This document shows, piece by piece, positions 22,208-33,624 of a stretch of DNA of 64,000 nucleotides. Each line of letters opens with the position of its first letter. The first letter of the stretch is position 1. Both the position numbers and the translations under genes were made by a program. Under the pieces are notes generated by a model. That model was not told the DNA's origin. It made no database searches and saw only the letters and a list, made by a program, of their open reading frames with translations. Source of the stretch: Drosophila miranda (Eukaryota; Arthropoda; Insecta; Diptera; Drosophilidae); the NCBI RefSeq assembly GCF_003369915.1, contig NW_022881625.1, positions 8,866,001-8,930,000 of the forward strand, read 5' to 3'.

Positions 22208-24204
22208 TCATCGTGGATTCGGCCACATGCGACTTTCACGTGGCGATGGGAGCTTCAATTGATTGCCAAATCGAGGCCTCTCCTCCTGATTGACCGCCTG
22301 CTTTGACGGTGTGTTGGCGGCCGACGCCACCGAATTGTGGTTTACGAGGACATGGCGAATTCGTGGCACAGCCACGCGATTGCGCTGATGCTGAGCCCCG
22401 CCGACGGGCAGCACTGAGGAGCGACTCGTGGGCACCAATTCTTCATAGGAGATCCCGGCTTCGCGGTCATTTTCAGTGGTCTCATCGGTCATATACTCGG
22501 AATCGCTGGGCGATCTTGTATCCGGCACCGCTGATTTTGTGCGTGGCTTCTTGTTCGAGCGTGTGCCAATGCTGCGTCTGCCCAATCCCCCGCTGCGACG
22601 CAATGTGTTGTCCAGGACGCGGACCCGCTTTAGTGGCGACTTGGACGCCTTCAGCTGGCTGTTGGCCAGCCGCTGTGCGGTACACGGCGACGGGCGTATC
22701 GAATTCAGAGAGCTCATGAGGCTGCGCTTGGCGTTGGGAGTCCGATACCCCGAAGAGCTGGCGGCTGCTGATGGATTCAGTCGCTTGTGCAGATTCCCAG
22801 TGCTCTTGGTCATATTGGGAGTGATCAGCTGGATTGTTGGGGTCTTGCGCAACGACATTGTCGAGGTCGACATTGAGGACATGTTCTTCAAAGTTCGGGG
22901 CGTGCGAGGGGCCGTTGAACCGGCAGTCGGCGGTGGCATCATCAATTTGCTGCTGCTGCCCGTCCTCGTGGTGGGCGGGGCCTTCTTGCGGGCCGAGCTC
23001 TGCTTGGCCTGCCGATAGTTCTCCCATTCGCCAGCCATCAGCTCCAGTATGTTCTCGCCATAAACCAGAAACGGGCCATGCGATTGCACCTCATAGGCGT
23101 GCACCAGTTCAGTGATCTGCTGCTCAATCTTGGGCAGCTTCGAAGTGATGGCCTTGCGTTCCTTTTCCTCTTTAAGGAACTGGCCGCCACGATTGTTCAA
23201 ACGATTCGGCTCGTTGGCCTTTGCCTCTAGAGCCTGCATGCGGGACCAAAGTTCTGCACGGCTCTCGTACAGATCGAAAATCTCCTTGTTGCACGTGTAG
23301 AAGTTCTTCAGATCATCCAGCTCCAGCTCGTGCAGCTCCAACAGGTCTTCGTTGTAATACTTATTGTAGTAGTTGGAGAAACGCTTGCGCTCCTGCTGGC
23401 TCTTGAGCGTTAGATCCCACCACTTGCTTATCTCGACGCGCAGCTGCTCGATGAACGTCTTGAGGTTCTGTCTGCGCAGTGCCTGGCAGCGCTGCAGCTC
23501 CGAATGGAGGATGTCATAGGTGCGCTGCGTATTCTCGGTGCACTCGTGCACTCGTCGCATGGCGCTCTCGTCCGTCTCCTGGAGGCGATCCCACAGCACG
23601 TAGATCTTCTCGCGCATGTCATGGATTTTGGAGCGCAGCTCCTGGATCTGCTCGGCATAACTGTTGCGCATCTGCCGCAGCCGCTCTAGTATCTCTGGTG
23701 TTAGATTGTGGCTCAGATCGTTCAGTAGGCGATCCTCTGCATCGGTCTGGGGCATCAGCTGGAGCATATTCATGTCATGCTTGATGGCCTTGCGCAGCTG
23801 GTCCAGCTCCGTCTGGCGCACTGCGCGCTGAGAGCGCAGGTTGTCGAGATGGTCGCGAAAGCCGTCCATCTCATCGGGCAGGGGCAGCGGGTCCGCCAGT
23901 AGAGGGAGCGGCAGTGCGCCCAGCTCTTCGCAGAGCTGCTCCTGCTGGAGCAGCAGCTCCCGATCTCCGCCCGACGTTTCGAGAGCTCCTCGCGCAGATG
24001 CTCAATGCTTTTGTCCAGCTTCAGCTGCCATATGATCAGTGGCACATCGTCGGGCCTCTAACCAATGTCCACCGTCTCATGGAGGAGTCGGGTGAGGTCG
24101 CTGGTCTTCGGCTCGAACATGAGGGACCACATTGAATGGAGCTGCTCCACATGCTCGCCAGTCATCCCAAGGATCTCTCCCTTGATGGAGGTTGGGTCAA
24201 CCAT
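22208..24204 (-). pseudogene. feo-like: MAP65/PRC1 (feo-like) copy C
   Basis: The copy starts at the ATG at 24202-24204 and ends at the natural stop 22208. The C-terminal 553 codons are open (22208-23869), covering most of the rod, the microtubule-binding core and the full basic Ser/Thr/Pro-rich tail. The N-terminus is destroyed. A 123-bp in-frame deletion lies at about 24102. A Gln codon has become TAG at 24058-24060. One C is missing near 23957. It carries the NKYY 12-bp duplication. It lies 175 bp downstream of the intact P450 copy C. Confidence 0.9.
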
Positions 24205-24379
24205 AGCCAATAGGAATGGGTCTTGTATTCGCGAATGGAAGGAATTTATGTGATGTGTGCAGGATTTCGATTGCACAATGTGTTGCTCAAGGAAAATGCC
24301 TCCGCACCGATAAGTGACGCCTCTCGTGTTGGCACAAATTGCACAATGAAAATTTTGTGTGCTTGATTTGCCTCATGCC

Positions 24380-26254
24380 TCAAAGCACAAAACAAGTTGA
24401 TTCTGATTGACGTGCGGCCAAAAAAACACCTACTTTATATTGCAAATAAGTTCCTTCAAGGTTTTCCAGTTGTAAAGATAATTTAGGATGAGAAATGTGT
24501 TTACTGTTGGGCAAATTGATCAGGGAGGAGCGGAAAGCGTTCTCCGTGGGATGATTGAAATCGATGCTAAAGTTCCGAATGAGTCGAGCGAGGCCCAGCT
24601 CGAGCTCCATGTCCACGATGCGCTTTCCAACGCACATCCGGGGTCCAAATCCGAAGGGCAAGAACACAAACGGATTCTTCAGCTTCAAGTCATTTGCCGG
24701 GCATTGCCCGTTGGAGTCTGTGGCGTTACGAATCCAACGTTCTGGCAGGAACTCAGCAGCCTTGGGGAAGTGCTCCTCGCTTGATAGCAAGCTCAGGGGA
24801 ACCATCGACACACAGGTACCAGCTGGCACTTGGTATCTGCTCAAAACGCTGTCCCAATTGAGAAATCGGCCATTGCCGATGACCAAAGGATAGATCCGTT
24901 GTGACTCTTTGATGCAGGCACGTAGATAGGGAACGTTCTTCATCGATGCCTCAGTGAATTCGGAGTCCTTCTCGGGTAGAACCTTTATCACCTCTTCTCG
25001 GAGTACGGCCTGCTTCTCCGGATTCTTGGCAAGGCACAGCAAGGCCGCTGTAAAGGTACTTGAGGTCTGGAAAAAAAGGATGTATGAGATAAGGGTAAGT
25101 ATGAGAACAACAGACTACGTACGGTATCCACTCCGGCCATTAGCATGTCCATGGCCATAACCGTCGCCACCTTTTTGTCGATCTTGAGCAGCTTTTCCAG
25201 TACACTCTGCTCGCTCTCAGGGCGGACAACACCCTCCTTGGCCTCTTTCTCTAGACGCTCTATAGCTTCGTCTACATACGCTGAAGTTATTTCTTGAACG
25301 CCATCTAGGGACTTCATTAGCTTCATTAGCTTGGGTGTTTTAACGTAACGCCAGATGGAGGGCTTCATCTCCAGATCGGCTGTTAATTCAAAAAAATCGT
25401 CCAGGTACTTGAAAAGTAACACAGCCTGGTCGTTATCGCCCGACTCTTTGAGCAGTGCCAACTGCTTGTCCAGAGCCACCACAGAGACTGACTCGAGGGT
25501 CCACCGATTTATAACGTTTAAGAAATCATCTGGAGCTTCCTGGGTATCGATATCCCGGAGTGCTTTAATACTGTGAAGGGGGGAGAACATACTTGAGCGT
25601 AAACAGGGATTTATTATCAGTCATACGCACCGTTGCACAAACTCCTGGTTCACTTGGGACATCTTCTTATAGTAAAGCCGCACGTTCTTCGGCTGCATTA
25701 GGACAGTATTTACAGCCGATCGAAAGTCGCTCCAGGTTTTTCCTTGTGTGGGTAAAGCTCCCTCCACTCCCTGGAAGAAATCCTTTCTATGAGTCTTCCG
25801 ATGATAGCGAAGAGTATCGCTGCCAGGCCGATGCGGCCACACTCCTTCGTTCCGGAACACGACCTCGAAGTCCTTGGGATTGTGAGTCATCAGGTATGAC
25901 GTACCTCCCATCATACCTTGTAAATATAATATGTTTCCATAGTCGTCTTGCAAAGCTTTGAACAATTTCACAATGTCCAGTTTGCTATATTTTCCTCCAG
26001 GCATAAAATTCCGAACAGTAGACAGAAAAGTTGTACTAGGAATCTGATCAAAGGGACGAGCTTGTAGCCACCCTGCATCATTTCTGGGCTCTGCTACAGC
26101 TGCTGTGGTCTGCCAACGCTACAAGAGATTTAAAAACGTATATCACTGTGATATCGGATCTATATGTATACTATATATTTACCAGCGGACTGCTGACAGA
26201 GAGGGCTGCTTTGTGCGCCTGAATTATAGATAGACCGCTGCGCACTTTCAACAT
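24380..26254 (-). CDS. Cyp12a-like: Cyp12a-like mitochondrial P450, copy C (complete reading frame)
   Basis: Four coding exons on the minus strand (26183-26254, 25631-26118, 25123-25570, 24380-25066) join in frame to 564 codons, with GT-AG introns of 50-64 bp. Exon 1 is a 24-residue presequence ([19 protein letters not shown]) rich in basic and hydroxylated residues, as expected for mitochondrial import. Key features are the I-helix AGVDTT (about 331-337, across the exon 3/4 junction), KESQR (ExxR, about 388), PERW (about 445) and the heme loop [12 protein letters not shown] with Cys near 481. Cyp12 enzymes take electrons from adrenodoxin and act on xenobiotics or unknown endogenous substrates. 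The last dozen residues of the family are replaced by a novel tail of about 37 residues ending CFVL. Arg-to-Trp and Gly-to-Arg changes after NGRFLN may affect activity. Subfamily assignment is from memory. Confidence 0.85.
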
Positions 26255-26857
26255 TTTGCTTGTTAGGAACTTCATTCATTCACTGCCAGAGCTATACTGC
26301 TAAATCATTCATTCCATTAGCTAGCTATTTGAAAGGCCTGCGAGAGCTTTGTTGAAAAAAGAGCTGACCGATAACAGAGCACAAACAGAACAAGAGAGAG
26401 AGAGAGTGCCAAAACACGTTCGCGGGAGCGTGCGAATGCCAACAGAAATAATTGTAAACATTTGCCATATTTTTTTAATATAGACTGCTATTTGATCGAC
26501 TATGTTATACCTTCTACGGAATATTTAGGAATATAGTATAATGATTGATCTGACTCTCAATGAAATGAAACAAATAAATCGCCATAATTATGGCATCAGA
26601 TTTTTTGGCCAAATTTAATTTATTGGGCATGGAATGGTCGGTAGACTGCCGAAAGTTTTGGGCCTGATAATAATATAAACAAGCTAATCTTTAGCGCTTT
26701 TTTATATCTTGTTATTTTTTTTTTGGTTCGGTTGTCCTTCTTGAAGGTAATTTAATTTTTATTGGGCCAACATCGAAAATAAATGAAACAGAGATAAACA
26801 GATAAAGGTACAAAAAATAAAATCAAACATAAAACGCAAATAAAAATTCCAATAATC
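26255..26857. promoter_or_regulatory. Unit C/D spacer: P450 5' flank, spacer repeat and MAP65 3' UTR with A-tract
   Basis: On the minus strand this holds, in order, the 3' UTR of MAP65 copy D (AATAAA complement at about 26756-26762), an A-tract (26715-26724), the spacer repeat, and the upstream region of P450 copy C. That upstream region has a CT/GA microsatellite at about 26388-26405 that could bind GAGA factor. No TATA box was assigned with confidence. Confidence 0.55.
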
Positions 26858-28958
26858 TCATCGTGGATTCGGCCACATGCGACTTTCACGTGGCCATGGG
26901 AGCTTCAATTGATTGCCAAATCGAGGCCTCTCCTCCTGATTGACCGCCTGCTTTGACGGTGTGTTGGCGGCCGACGCCACCGAATTGTGGTTTACGAGGA
27001 CATGGCGAATTCGTGGCACAGCCACGCGATTGCGCTGATGCTGAGCCCCGCCGACGGGCAGCACTGAGGAGCGACTCGTGGGCACCAATTCTTCATAGGA
27101 GATCCCGGCTTCGCGGTCATTTTCAGTGCTCTCATCGGTCATATACTCGGAATCGCTGGGCGATCTTGTATCCGGCACCGCTGATTTTGTGCGTGGCTTC
27201 TTGTTCGAGCGTGTGCCAATGCTGCGTCTGCCCAATCCCCCGCTGCGACGCAATGTGTTGTCCAGGACGCGGACCCGCTTTAGTGGCGCCTTGGACGCCT
27301 TCAGCTGGCTGTTGGCCAGCAGCTGTGCGGTAGACGGCGACGGGCGTATCGAATTCAGAGAGCTCATGAGGCTGCGCTTGGCGTTGGGAGTCCGATACCC
27401 CGAAGAGCTGGCGGCTGCTGATGGATTCAGTCGCTTGTGCAGATTCCCAGTGCTCTTGGTCATATTGGGAGTGATCAGCTGGATTGTTGGGGTCTTGCGC
27501 AACGACATTGTCGAGGTCGACATTGAGGACATGTTCTTCAAAGTTCGGGGCGTGCGAGGGGCCGTTGAACCGGCAGTCGGCGGTGGCATCATCAATTTGC
27601 TGCTGCTGCCCGTCCTCGTGGTGGGCGGGGCCTTCTTGCGGGCCGAGCTCTGCTTGGCCTGCCGATAGTTCTCCCATTCGCCAGCCATCAGCTCCAGTAT
27701 GTTCTTGCCATAAACCAGAAACGGGCCATGCGATTGCACCTCATAGGCGTGCACCAGTTCAGTGATCTGCTGCTCAATCTTGGGCAGCTTCGAGGTGATA
27801 GCCTTGCGTTCCTTTTCCTCTTTAAGGAACTGGCCGCCACGATTGTTGAAACGATTCGGCTCGTTGGCCTTTGGACCAAAGTTCTGCACGGCTCTCGTAC
27901 AGATCGAAAATCTCCTTGTTGCACGTGTAGAAGCTCTTCAGATCATCCAGCTCCAGCTCGTGCAGCTCCAACAGGTCTTCGTTGTAATACTTATTGTAGT
28001 AGTTGGAGAAACGCTTGCGCTCCTGCTGGCTCTTGAGCGTTAGATCCCACCACTTGCTTATCTCGACGCGCAGCTGCTCGATGAACGTCTTGAGGTTCTG
28101 TCTGCGCAGTGCCTGGCAGCGCTGCAGCTCCGAATGGAGGATGTCATAGGTGCGCTGCGTATTCTCGGTGCACTCGTGCACTCGTCGCATGGCGCTCTCG
28201 TCCGTCTCCTGGAGGCGATCCCACAGCACGTAGATCTTCTCGCGCATGTCATGGATTTTGGAGCGCAGCTCCTGGATCTGCTCGGCATAACTGTTGCGCA
28301 TCTGCCGCAGCCGCTCTAGTGTCTCTGGTGTTAGATTGTGGCTCAGTTCGTTCAGTAGGCGATCCTCTGCATCGGTCTGGGGCATCAGCTCGAGCATCTT
28401 CATGTCATGCTTGATGGCCTTGCGCAGCTGGTCCAGCTCCGTCTGGCGCACTGCGCGCTGAGAGCGCAGGTTGTCGAGATGGTCGCGAACGCCGTCCATC
28501 TCATCGGGCAGGGGCAGCGGCTCTGCCAGTAGAGGGAGCGGCAGTGCGCCCAGCTCTTCGCAGAGCTGCTCCTGCTGGAGCAGCAGCTCCCCGATCTCCG
28601 CCCGACGTTTCGAGAGCTCCTCGCGCAGATGCTCAATGCTTTTGTCCAGCTTCAGCTGCAATGTGATCAGTGGCACATCGTAGGGCCTCTGACCAATGTC
28701 CACCGTCTCATGGAGGAGTCGGGTGAGGTCGCTGGCCTCGGCTCGGAGTGCGGCTATGTCATCCAGGATGGCCGCCTGCTTCTCCCACGACTCGGTCAGC
28801 AGATCCGTATAGAAATTATCCGCGTGCGCCTTGAGTTTGTGAAGAAAGTCCTCGCATGTCTTCGGCCCGAACATGAGGGACCACATTGAATGGAGCTGCT
28901 CCACATGCTCGCCAGTCATCTCAAGGATCTCTCCCTTGATGGAGGTTGGGTCAACCAT
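26858..28958 (-). pseudogene. feo-like: MAP65/PRC1 (feo-like) copy D, single 20-bp deletion
   Basis: Both halves are open: N-terminal from the ATG at 28956-28958 and C-terminal to the stop at 26858. They are out of frame because 20 bp are missing at about 27872 (within the SRMQALEA coding stretch, just before RFNNRGG). The predicted product would end shortly after the deletion and lose the second half of the microtubule-binding core and the whole tail. NKYY duplication present. This is otherwise one of the best-kept copies. Confidence 0.9.
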
Positions 28959-29133
28959 AGCCAATAGGAATGGGTCTTGTATTCGCGAATGGAAGGAATT
29001 TATGTGATGTGTGCAGGATTTCGATTGCACAATGTGTTGCTCAAGGAAAATGCCTCCGCACAGATAAGTGACGCCTCTCGTGTTGGCACAAATTGCACAA
29101 TGGAAATTTTGTGTGCTTGATTTGCCTCATGCC

Positions 29134-31006
29134 TCAAAGCACAAAACAAGTTGATTCTGATTGACGTGCGGCCAAAAAAACACCTACTTTATATTGCAAA
29201 TAAGTTCCTTCAAGGTTTTCCAGTTGTAAAGATAATTTAGTATGAGAAATGTGTTTACTGTTGGGCAAATTGATCAGGGAGGAGCGGAAAGCGTTCTCCG
29301 TGGGATGATTGAACTCGATGCTAAAGTTCCGAATGAGTCGAGCGATGCCCAGCTCGAGCTCCATGTCCACGATGCGCTTTCCAACGCACATCCGGGGTCC
29401 AAATCCGAAGGGCAAGAACACAAACGGATTCTTCAGCTTCAAGTCATTTGCCGGCATTGCCCGTTGGAGTCTGTGGCGTTACGAATCCAACGTTCTGGCA
29501 GGAACTCAGCAGCCTTGGGGAAGTGCTCCTCGCTTGATAGCAAGCTCAGGGAACCATCGACACACAGGTACCAGCTGGCACTTGGTATCCGCTCAAAACG
29601 CTGTCCCGATTGAGAAATCGGCCATTGCCGATGACCAAAGGATAGATCCGTTGTGACTCTTTGATGCAGGCACGTAGATAGGGAACGTTCTTCATCGATG
29701 CCTCAGTGAATTCGGAGTCCTTCTCGGGTAGAACCTTCATCACCTCTTCTCGGAGTACGGCCTGCTTCTTCGGATTCTTGGCAAGGCACAGCAAGGCCGC
29801 TGTAAAGGTACTTGAGGTCTGGAAAAAAAGGATGTATGAGATAAGGGTAAGTATGAGAACAACAGACTATGTAAGGTATCCACTCCGGCCATTAGCATGT
29901 CCATGGCCATAACCGTCGCCACCTTTTTGTCGATCTTGAGCAGCTTTTCCAGTACACTCTGCTCGCTCTCAGGGCGGACAACACCCTCCTTGGCCTCTTT
30001 CTCTAGACGCTCTATAGCTTCGTCTACATACGCTGAAGTTATTTCTTGAACGCCATCTAGGGACTTCATTAGCTTCATTAGCTTGGGTGTTTTAACGTAA
30101 CGCCAGATGGAGGGCTTCATCTCCAGATCGGCTGTTAATTCAAAAAAATCGTCCAGGTACTTGAAAAGTAACACAGCCTGGTCGTTATCGCCCGACTCTT
30201 TGAGCAGTGCCAACTGCTTGTCCAGAGCCACCACAGAGACTGACTCGAGGGTCCACCGACTTATAACGTTTAAGAAATCATCTGGAGCTTCCTGGATATC
30301 GATATCACGGAGTGCTTTAATACTGTGAAGGGGGGAGAACATACTTGAGCGTAAACAGGGATTTATTATCAGTCATACGCACCGTTGCACAAACTCCTGG
30401 TTCACTTGGGACATCTTCTTATAGTAAAGCCGCACGTTCTTCGGCTGCATTAGGACAGGATTTACAGCCGATCGAAAGTCGCTCCAGGTTTTTCCTTGTG
30501 TGGGTAAAGCTCCCTCCACTCCCTGGAAGAAATCCTTTCTATGAGTCTTCCGATGATAGCGAAGAGTATCGCTGCCAGGCCGATGCGGCCACACTCCTTC
30601 GTTCCGGAACACGACCTCGAAGTCCTTGGGATTGTGAGTCATCAGGTATGACGTACCTCCCATCATACCTGGTAAATATAATATGTTTCCATAGTCGTCT
30701 TGCAAAGCTTTGAACAATTTCACAATGTCCAGTTTGCTATATTTTCCTCCAGGCATAAAATTCCGAACAGTAGACAGAAAAGTTGTACTAGGAATCTGAT
30801 TAAAGCGACGAGCTTGTAGCCACTGTGCATCATTTCTGGGCTCTGCTACAGCTGCTGTGGTCTGCCAACGCTACAAGAGATTTAAAAACGTATATCACTG
30901 TGATATCGGATCTATATGTATACTATATATTTACCAGCGGACTGCTGACAGAGAGGGCTGCTTTTTGCGCCTGAATTATAGATAGACCGCTGCGCACTTT
31001 CAACAT
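29134..31006 (-). pseudogene. Cyp12a-like: Cyp12a-like P450, copy D
   Basis: The exon layout is the same as in copy C. The intron 3 donor is lost: GATACC is followed by TT instead of GT (about 29872). Exon 4 has two single-base losses, in the GGG runs near 29453 and 29550, so the heme loop falls out of frame with the start of the exon. The heme-binding motif [12 protein letters not shown] is still encoded. Exons 1-3 are otherwise intact. Confidence 0.88.
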
Positions 31007-31340
31007 TTTGCTTGTTAGGAACTTAATTCATTCACTGCCAGAGCTATACTGCTAAATCATTCCATTAGCTAGCTATTTGAAAGGCCTGCGAGAGCTTTGT
31101 TGCAAAAAGAGCTGACCGATAACAGAGCACAAACAGAACAAGAGAGAGAGAGAGTGCCAAAACACGTTAGCGGGAGCGTGCGAATGCCAAACAGAAATAA
31201 TTGTAAACATTCGTTTGTCCTTCTTGAAGGTAATTTAATTTTTATTGGGCCAACATCGAAAATAAATGAAACAGAGATAAACAGATAAAGGTACAAAAAA
31301 TGAAATCAAACATAAAACGCAAATAAAAATTCCAATAATC
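31007..31340. promoter_or_regulatory. Shortened unit D/E spacer
   Basis: The P450 D upstream region with its GA-repeat (about 31140-31155) joins the MAP65 E 3' UTR directly at about 31212. The spacer repeat and the A-tract seen in other units have been deleted, about 0.3 kb. The MAP65 E polyadenylation signal (AATAAA, minus strand) is kept at 31241-31246. Confidence 0.6.
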
Positions 31341-33449
31341 TCATCGTGGATTCGGCCACATGCGACTTTCACGTGGCGATGGGAGCTTCAATTGATTGCC
31401 AAATCGAGGCCTCTCCTCCTGATTGACCGCCTGCTTTGACGGTGTGTTGGCGGCCGACGCCACCGAATTGTGGTTTACGAGGACATGGCGAATTCGTGGC
31501 ACAGCCACGCGATTGCGCTGATGCTGAGCCCCGCCGACGGGCAGCACTGAGGAGCGACTCGTGGGCACCAATTCTTCATAGGAGATCCCGGCTTCGCGGT
31601 CATTTTCAGTGCTCTCATCGGTCATATACTCGGAATCGCTGGGCGATCTTGTATCCGGCACCGCTGATTTTGTGCGTGGCTTTTTGTTCGAGCGTGTGCC
31701 AATGCTGCGTCTGCCCAATCCCCCGCTGCGACGCAATGTGTTGTCCAGGACGCGGACCCGCTTTAGTGGCGACTTGGACGCCTTCAGCTGGCTGTTGGCC
31801 AGCCGCTGTGCGGTAGACGGCGACGGGCGTATCGAATTCAGAGAGCTCATGAGGCTGCGCTTGGCGTTGGGAGTCCGATACCCCGAAGAGCTGGCGGCTG
31901 CTGATGGATTCAGTCGCTTGTGCAGATTCCCAGTGCTCTTGGTCATATTGGGAGTGATCAGCTGGATTGTTGGGGTCTTGCGCAACGACATTGTCGAGGT
32001 CGACATTGAGGACATGTTCTTCAAAGTTCGGGGCGTGCGAGGGGCCGTTGAACCGGCAGTCGGCGGTGGCATCATCAATATGCTGCTGCTGCCCGTCCTC
32101 GTGGTGGGCGGGGCCTTCTTGCGGGCCGAGCTCTGCTTGGCCTGCCGATAGTTCTCCCATTCGCCAGCCATCAGCTCCAGTATGTTCTCGCCATAAACCA
32201 GAAACGGGCCATGCGATTGCACCTCATAGGCGTGCACCAGTTCAGTGATCTGCTGCTCAATCTTAGGCAGCTTCGAGGTGATGGCCTTGCGTTCCTTTTC
32301 CTCTTTAAGGAACTGGCCGCCACGATTGTTGAAACGATTCGGCTCGTTGGCCTTTGCCTCTAGAGCCTGCATGCGGGACCAAAGTTCTGCACGGCTCTCG
32401 TACAAATCGAAAATCTCCTTGTTGCACGTGTAGAAGCTCTTCAGATCATCCAGCTGCAGCTCGTGCAGCTCCAACAGGTCTTCGTTGTAGTAGTTGGAGA
32501 AACGCTTGCGCTCCTGCTGGCTCTTGAGCGTTAGATCCCACCACTTGCTTATCTCGACGCGCAGCTGCTCGATGAACGTCTTGAGGTTCTGGCTGCGCAG
32601 TGCCTGGCAGCGCTGCAGCTCCGAATGGAGGATGTCATAGGTGCGCTGCGTATTCTCGGTGCACTCGCGCACTCGTCGCATTGCGCTCTCGTCCGTCTCC
32701 TGGAGGCGATCCCACAGCACGTAGATCTTCTCGCGCATGTCATGGATTTTGGAGCGCAGCTCCTGGATCTGCTCGGCATAACTGTTGCGCATCTGCCGCA
32801 GCCGCTCTAGTGTCTCTGGTGTTAGATTGTGGCTCAGTTCGTTCAGTAGGCGATCCTCTGCATCGGTCTGGGGCATCAGCTCGAGCATCTTCATGTCATG
32901 CTTGATGGCCTTGCGCAGCTGGTCCAGCTCCGTCTGGCGCACTGCGCGCTGAGAGCGCAGGTTGTCGAGATGGTCGCGAAAGCCGTCCATCTCATCGGGC
33001 AGGGGCAGCGGCTCTGCCAGTAGAGGGAGCGGCAGTGCGCCCAGCTCTTCGCAGAGCTGCTCCTGCTGGAGCAGCAGCTCCCCGATCTCCGCCCGACGTT
33101 TCGAGAGCTCCTCGCGCAGATGCTCAATGCTTTTGTCCAGCTTCAGCTGCCATATGATCAGTGGCACATCGTCGGGCCTCTGACCAATGTCCACCGTCTC
33201 ATGGAGGAGTCGGGTGAGGTCGCTGGCCTCGGCTCGGAGTGCGGCTATGTCATCCAGGATGGCCACCTGCTTCTCCCGCGACTCGGTCAGCAGATCCGTA
33301 TAGAAATTATCCGCGTGCGCCTTGAGTTTGTGCAGAAAGTCCTCGCATGTCTTCGGCTCGAACATGAGGGACCACATTGAATGGAGCTGCTCCACATGCT
33401 CGCCAGTCATCTCAAGGATCTCTCCCTTGATGGAGGTTGGGTCAACCAT
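31341..33449 (-). CDS. feo-like: MAP65/PRC1 (feo-like) copy E, complete intronless ORF
   Basis: This is the only copy in the window with a full frame: 702 codons from ATG 33447-33449 ([12 protein letters not shown]) to the stop at 31341, in one exon. An upstream in-frame ATG at 33519 is less likely because the MVDPT start is the one kept across copies. The protein is a PRC1/Ase1/MAP65 antiparallel-microtubule crosslinker. The N-terminal 300 residues are predicted coiled coil. The spectrin-like microtubule-binding core includes KWWDLTLKSQQERKRFSNYY (about 302) and EPNRFNNRGGQFLKEEK (about 370). From about 440 a basic, Ser/Thr/Pro-rich tail with several Thr-Pro sites could bind microtubules and take CDK phosphorylation. 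In flies feo organises the spindle midzone in anaphase and cytokinesis. Lack of introns and the 3' A-tract in sister copies suggest a retrocopy. The paralogue sofe is an alternative parent. Confidence 0.85.
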   Translation of the reverse strand: MVDPTSIKGEILEMTGEHVEQLHSMWSLMFEPKTCEDFLHKLKAHADNFYTDLLTESREKQVAILDDIAALRAEASDLTRLLHETVDIGQRPDDVPLIIWQLKLDKSIEHLREELSKRRAEIGELLLQQEQLCEELGALPLPLLAEPLPLPDEMDGFRDHLDNLRSQRAVRQTELDQLRKAIKHDMKMLELMPQTDAEDRLLNELSHNLTPETLERLRQMRNSYAEQIQELRSKIHDMREKIYVLWDRLQETDESAMRRVRECTENTQRTYDILHSELQRCQALRSQNLKTFIEQLRVEISKWWDLTLKSQQERKRFSNYYNEDLLELHELQLDDLKSFYTCNKEIFDLYESRAELWSRMQALEAKANEPNRFNNRGGQFLKEEKERKAITSKLPKIEQQITELVHAYEVQSHGPFLVYGENILELMAGEWENYRQAKQSSARKKAPPTTRTGSSSILMMPPPTAGSTAPRTPRTLKNMSSMSTSTMSLRKTPTIQLITPNMTKSTGNLHKRLNPSAAASSSGYRTPNAKRSLMSSLNSIRPSPSTAQRLANSQLKASKSPLKRVRVLDNTLRRSGGLGRRSIGTRSNKKPRTKSAVPDTRSPSDSEYMTDESTENDREAGISYEELVPTSRSSVLPVGGAQHQRNRVAVPRIRHVLVNHNSVASAANTPSKQAVNQEERPRFGNQLKLPSPRESRMWPNPR

Positions 33450-33624
33450 AGCCAATAGGAATGGGTCTTGTATTCGCGAATGGAAGGAATTTATGTGATG
33501 TGTGCAGGATTTCGATTGCACAATGTGTTGCTCAAGGAAAATGCCTCCGCACAGATAAGTGACGCCTCTCGTGTTGGCACAAATTGCACAATGAAAATTT
33601 TGTGTGCTTGATTTGCCTCATGCC

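Noticed and set aside
22476-23018. Long open frames on the strand opposite MAP65 (about 180 aa, repeated in several copies)
   Set aside because: They recur only because the gene is repeated, have low-complexity or implausible composition, and lie exactly antisense to a clear PRC1 family protein with GC-rich codon use.
24488-24893. Open frames of 98-112 aa antisense to the P450 exon 4
   Set aside because: They are shadows of the heme-loop exon; the sense strand carries all P450 motifs.
33450-33521. Upstream ATG at 33519 as the MAP65 E start, adding 24 residues
   Set aside because: The extension is shared only where frame happens to be open. The MVDPT start is followed by the conserved rod, and the upstream part reads like 5' UTR.
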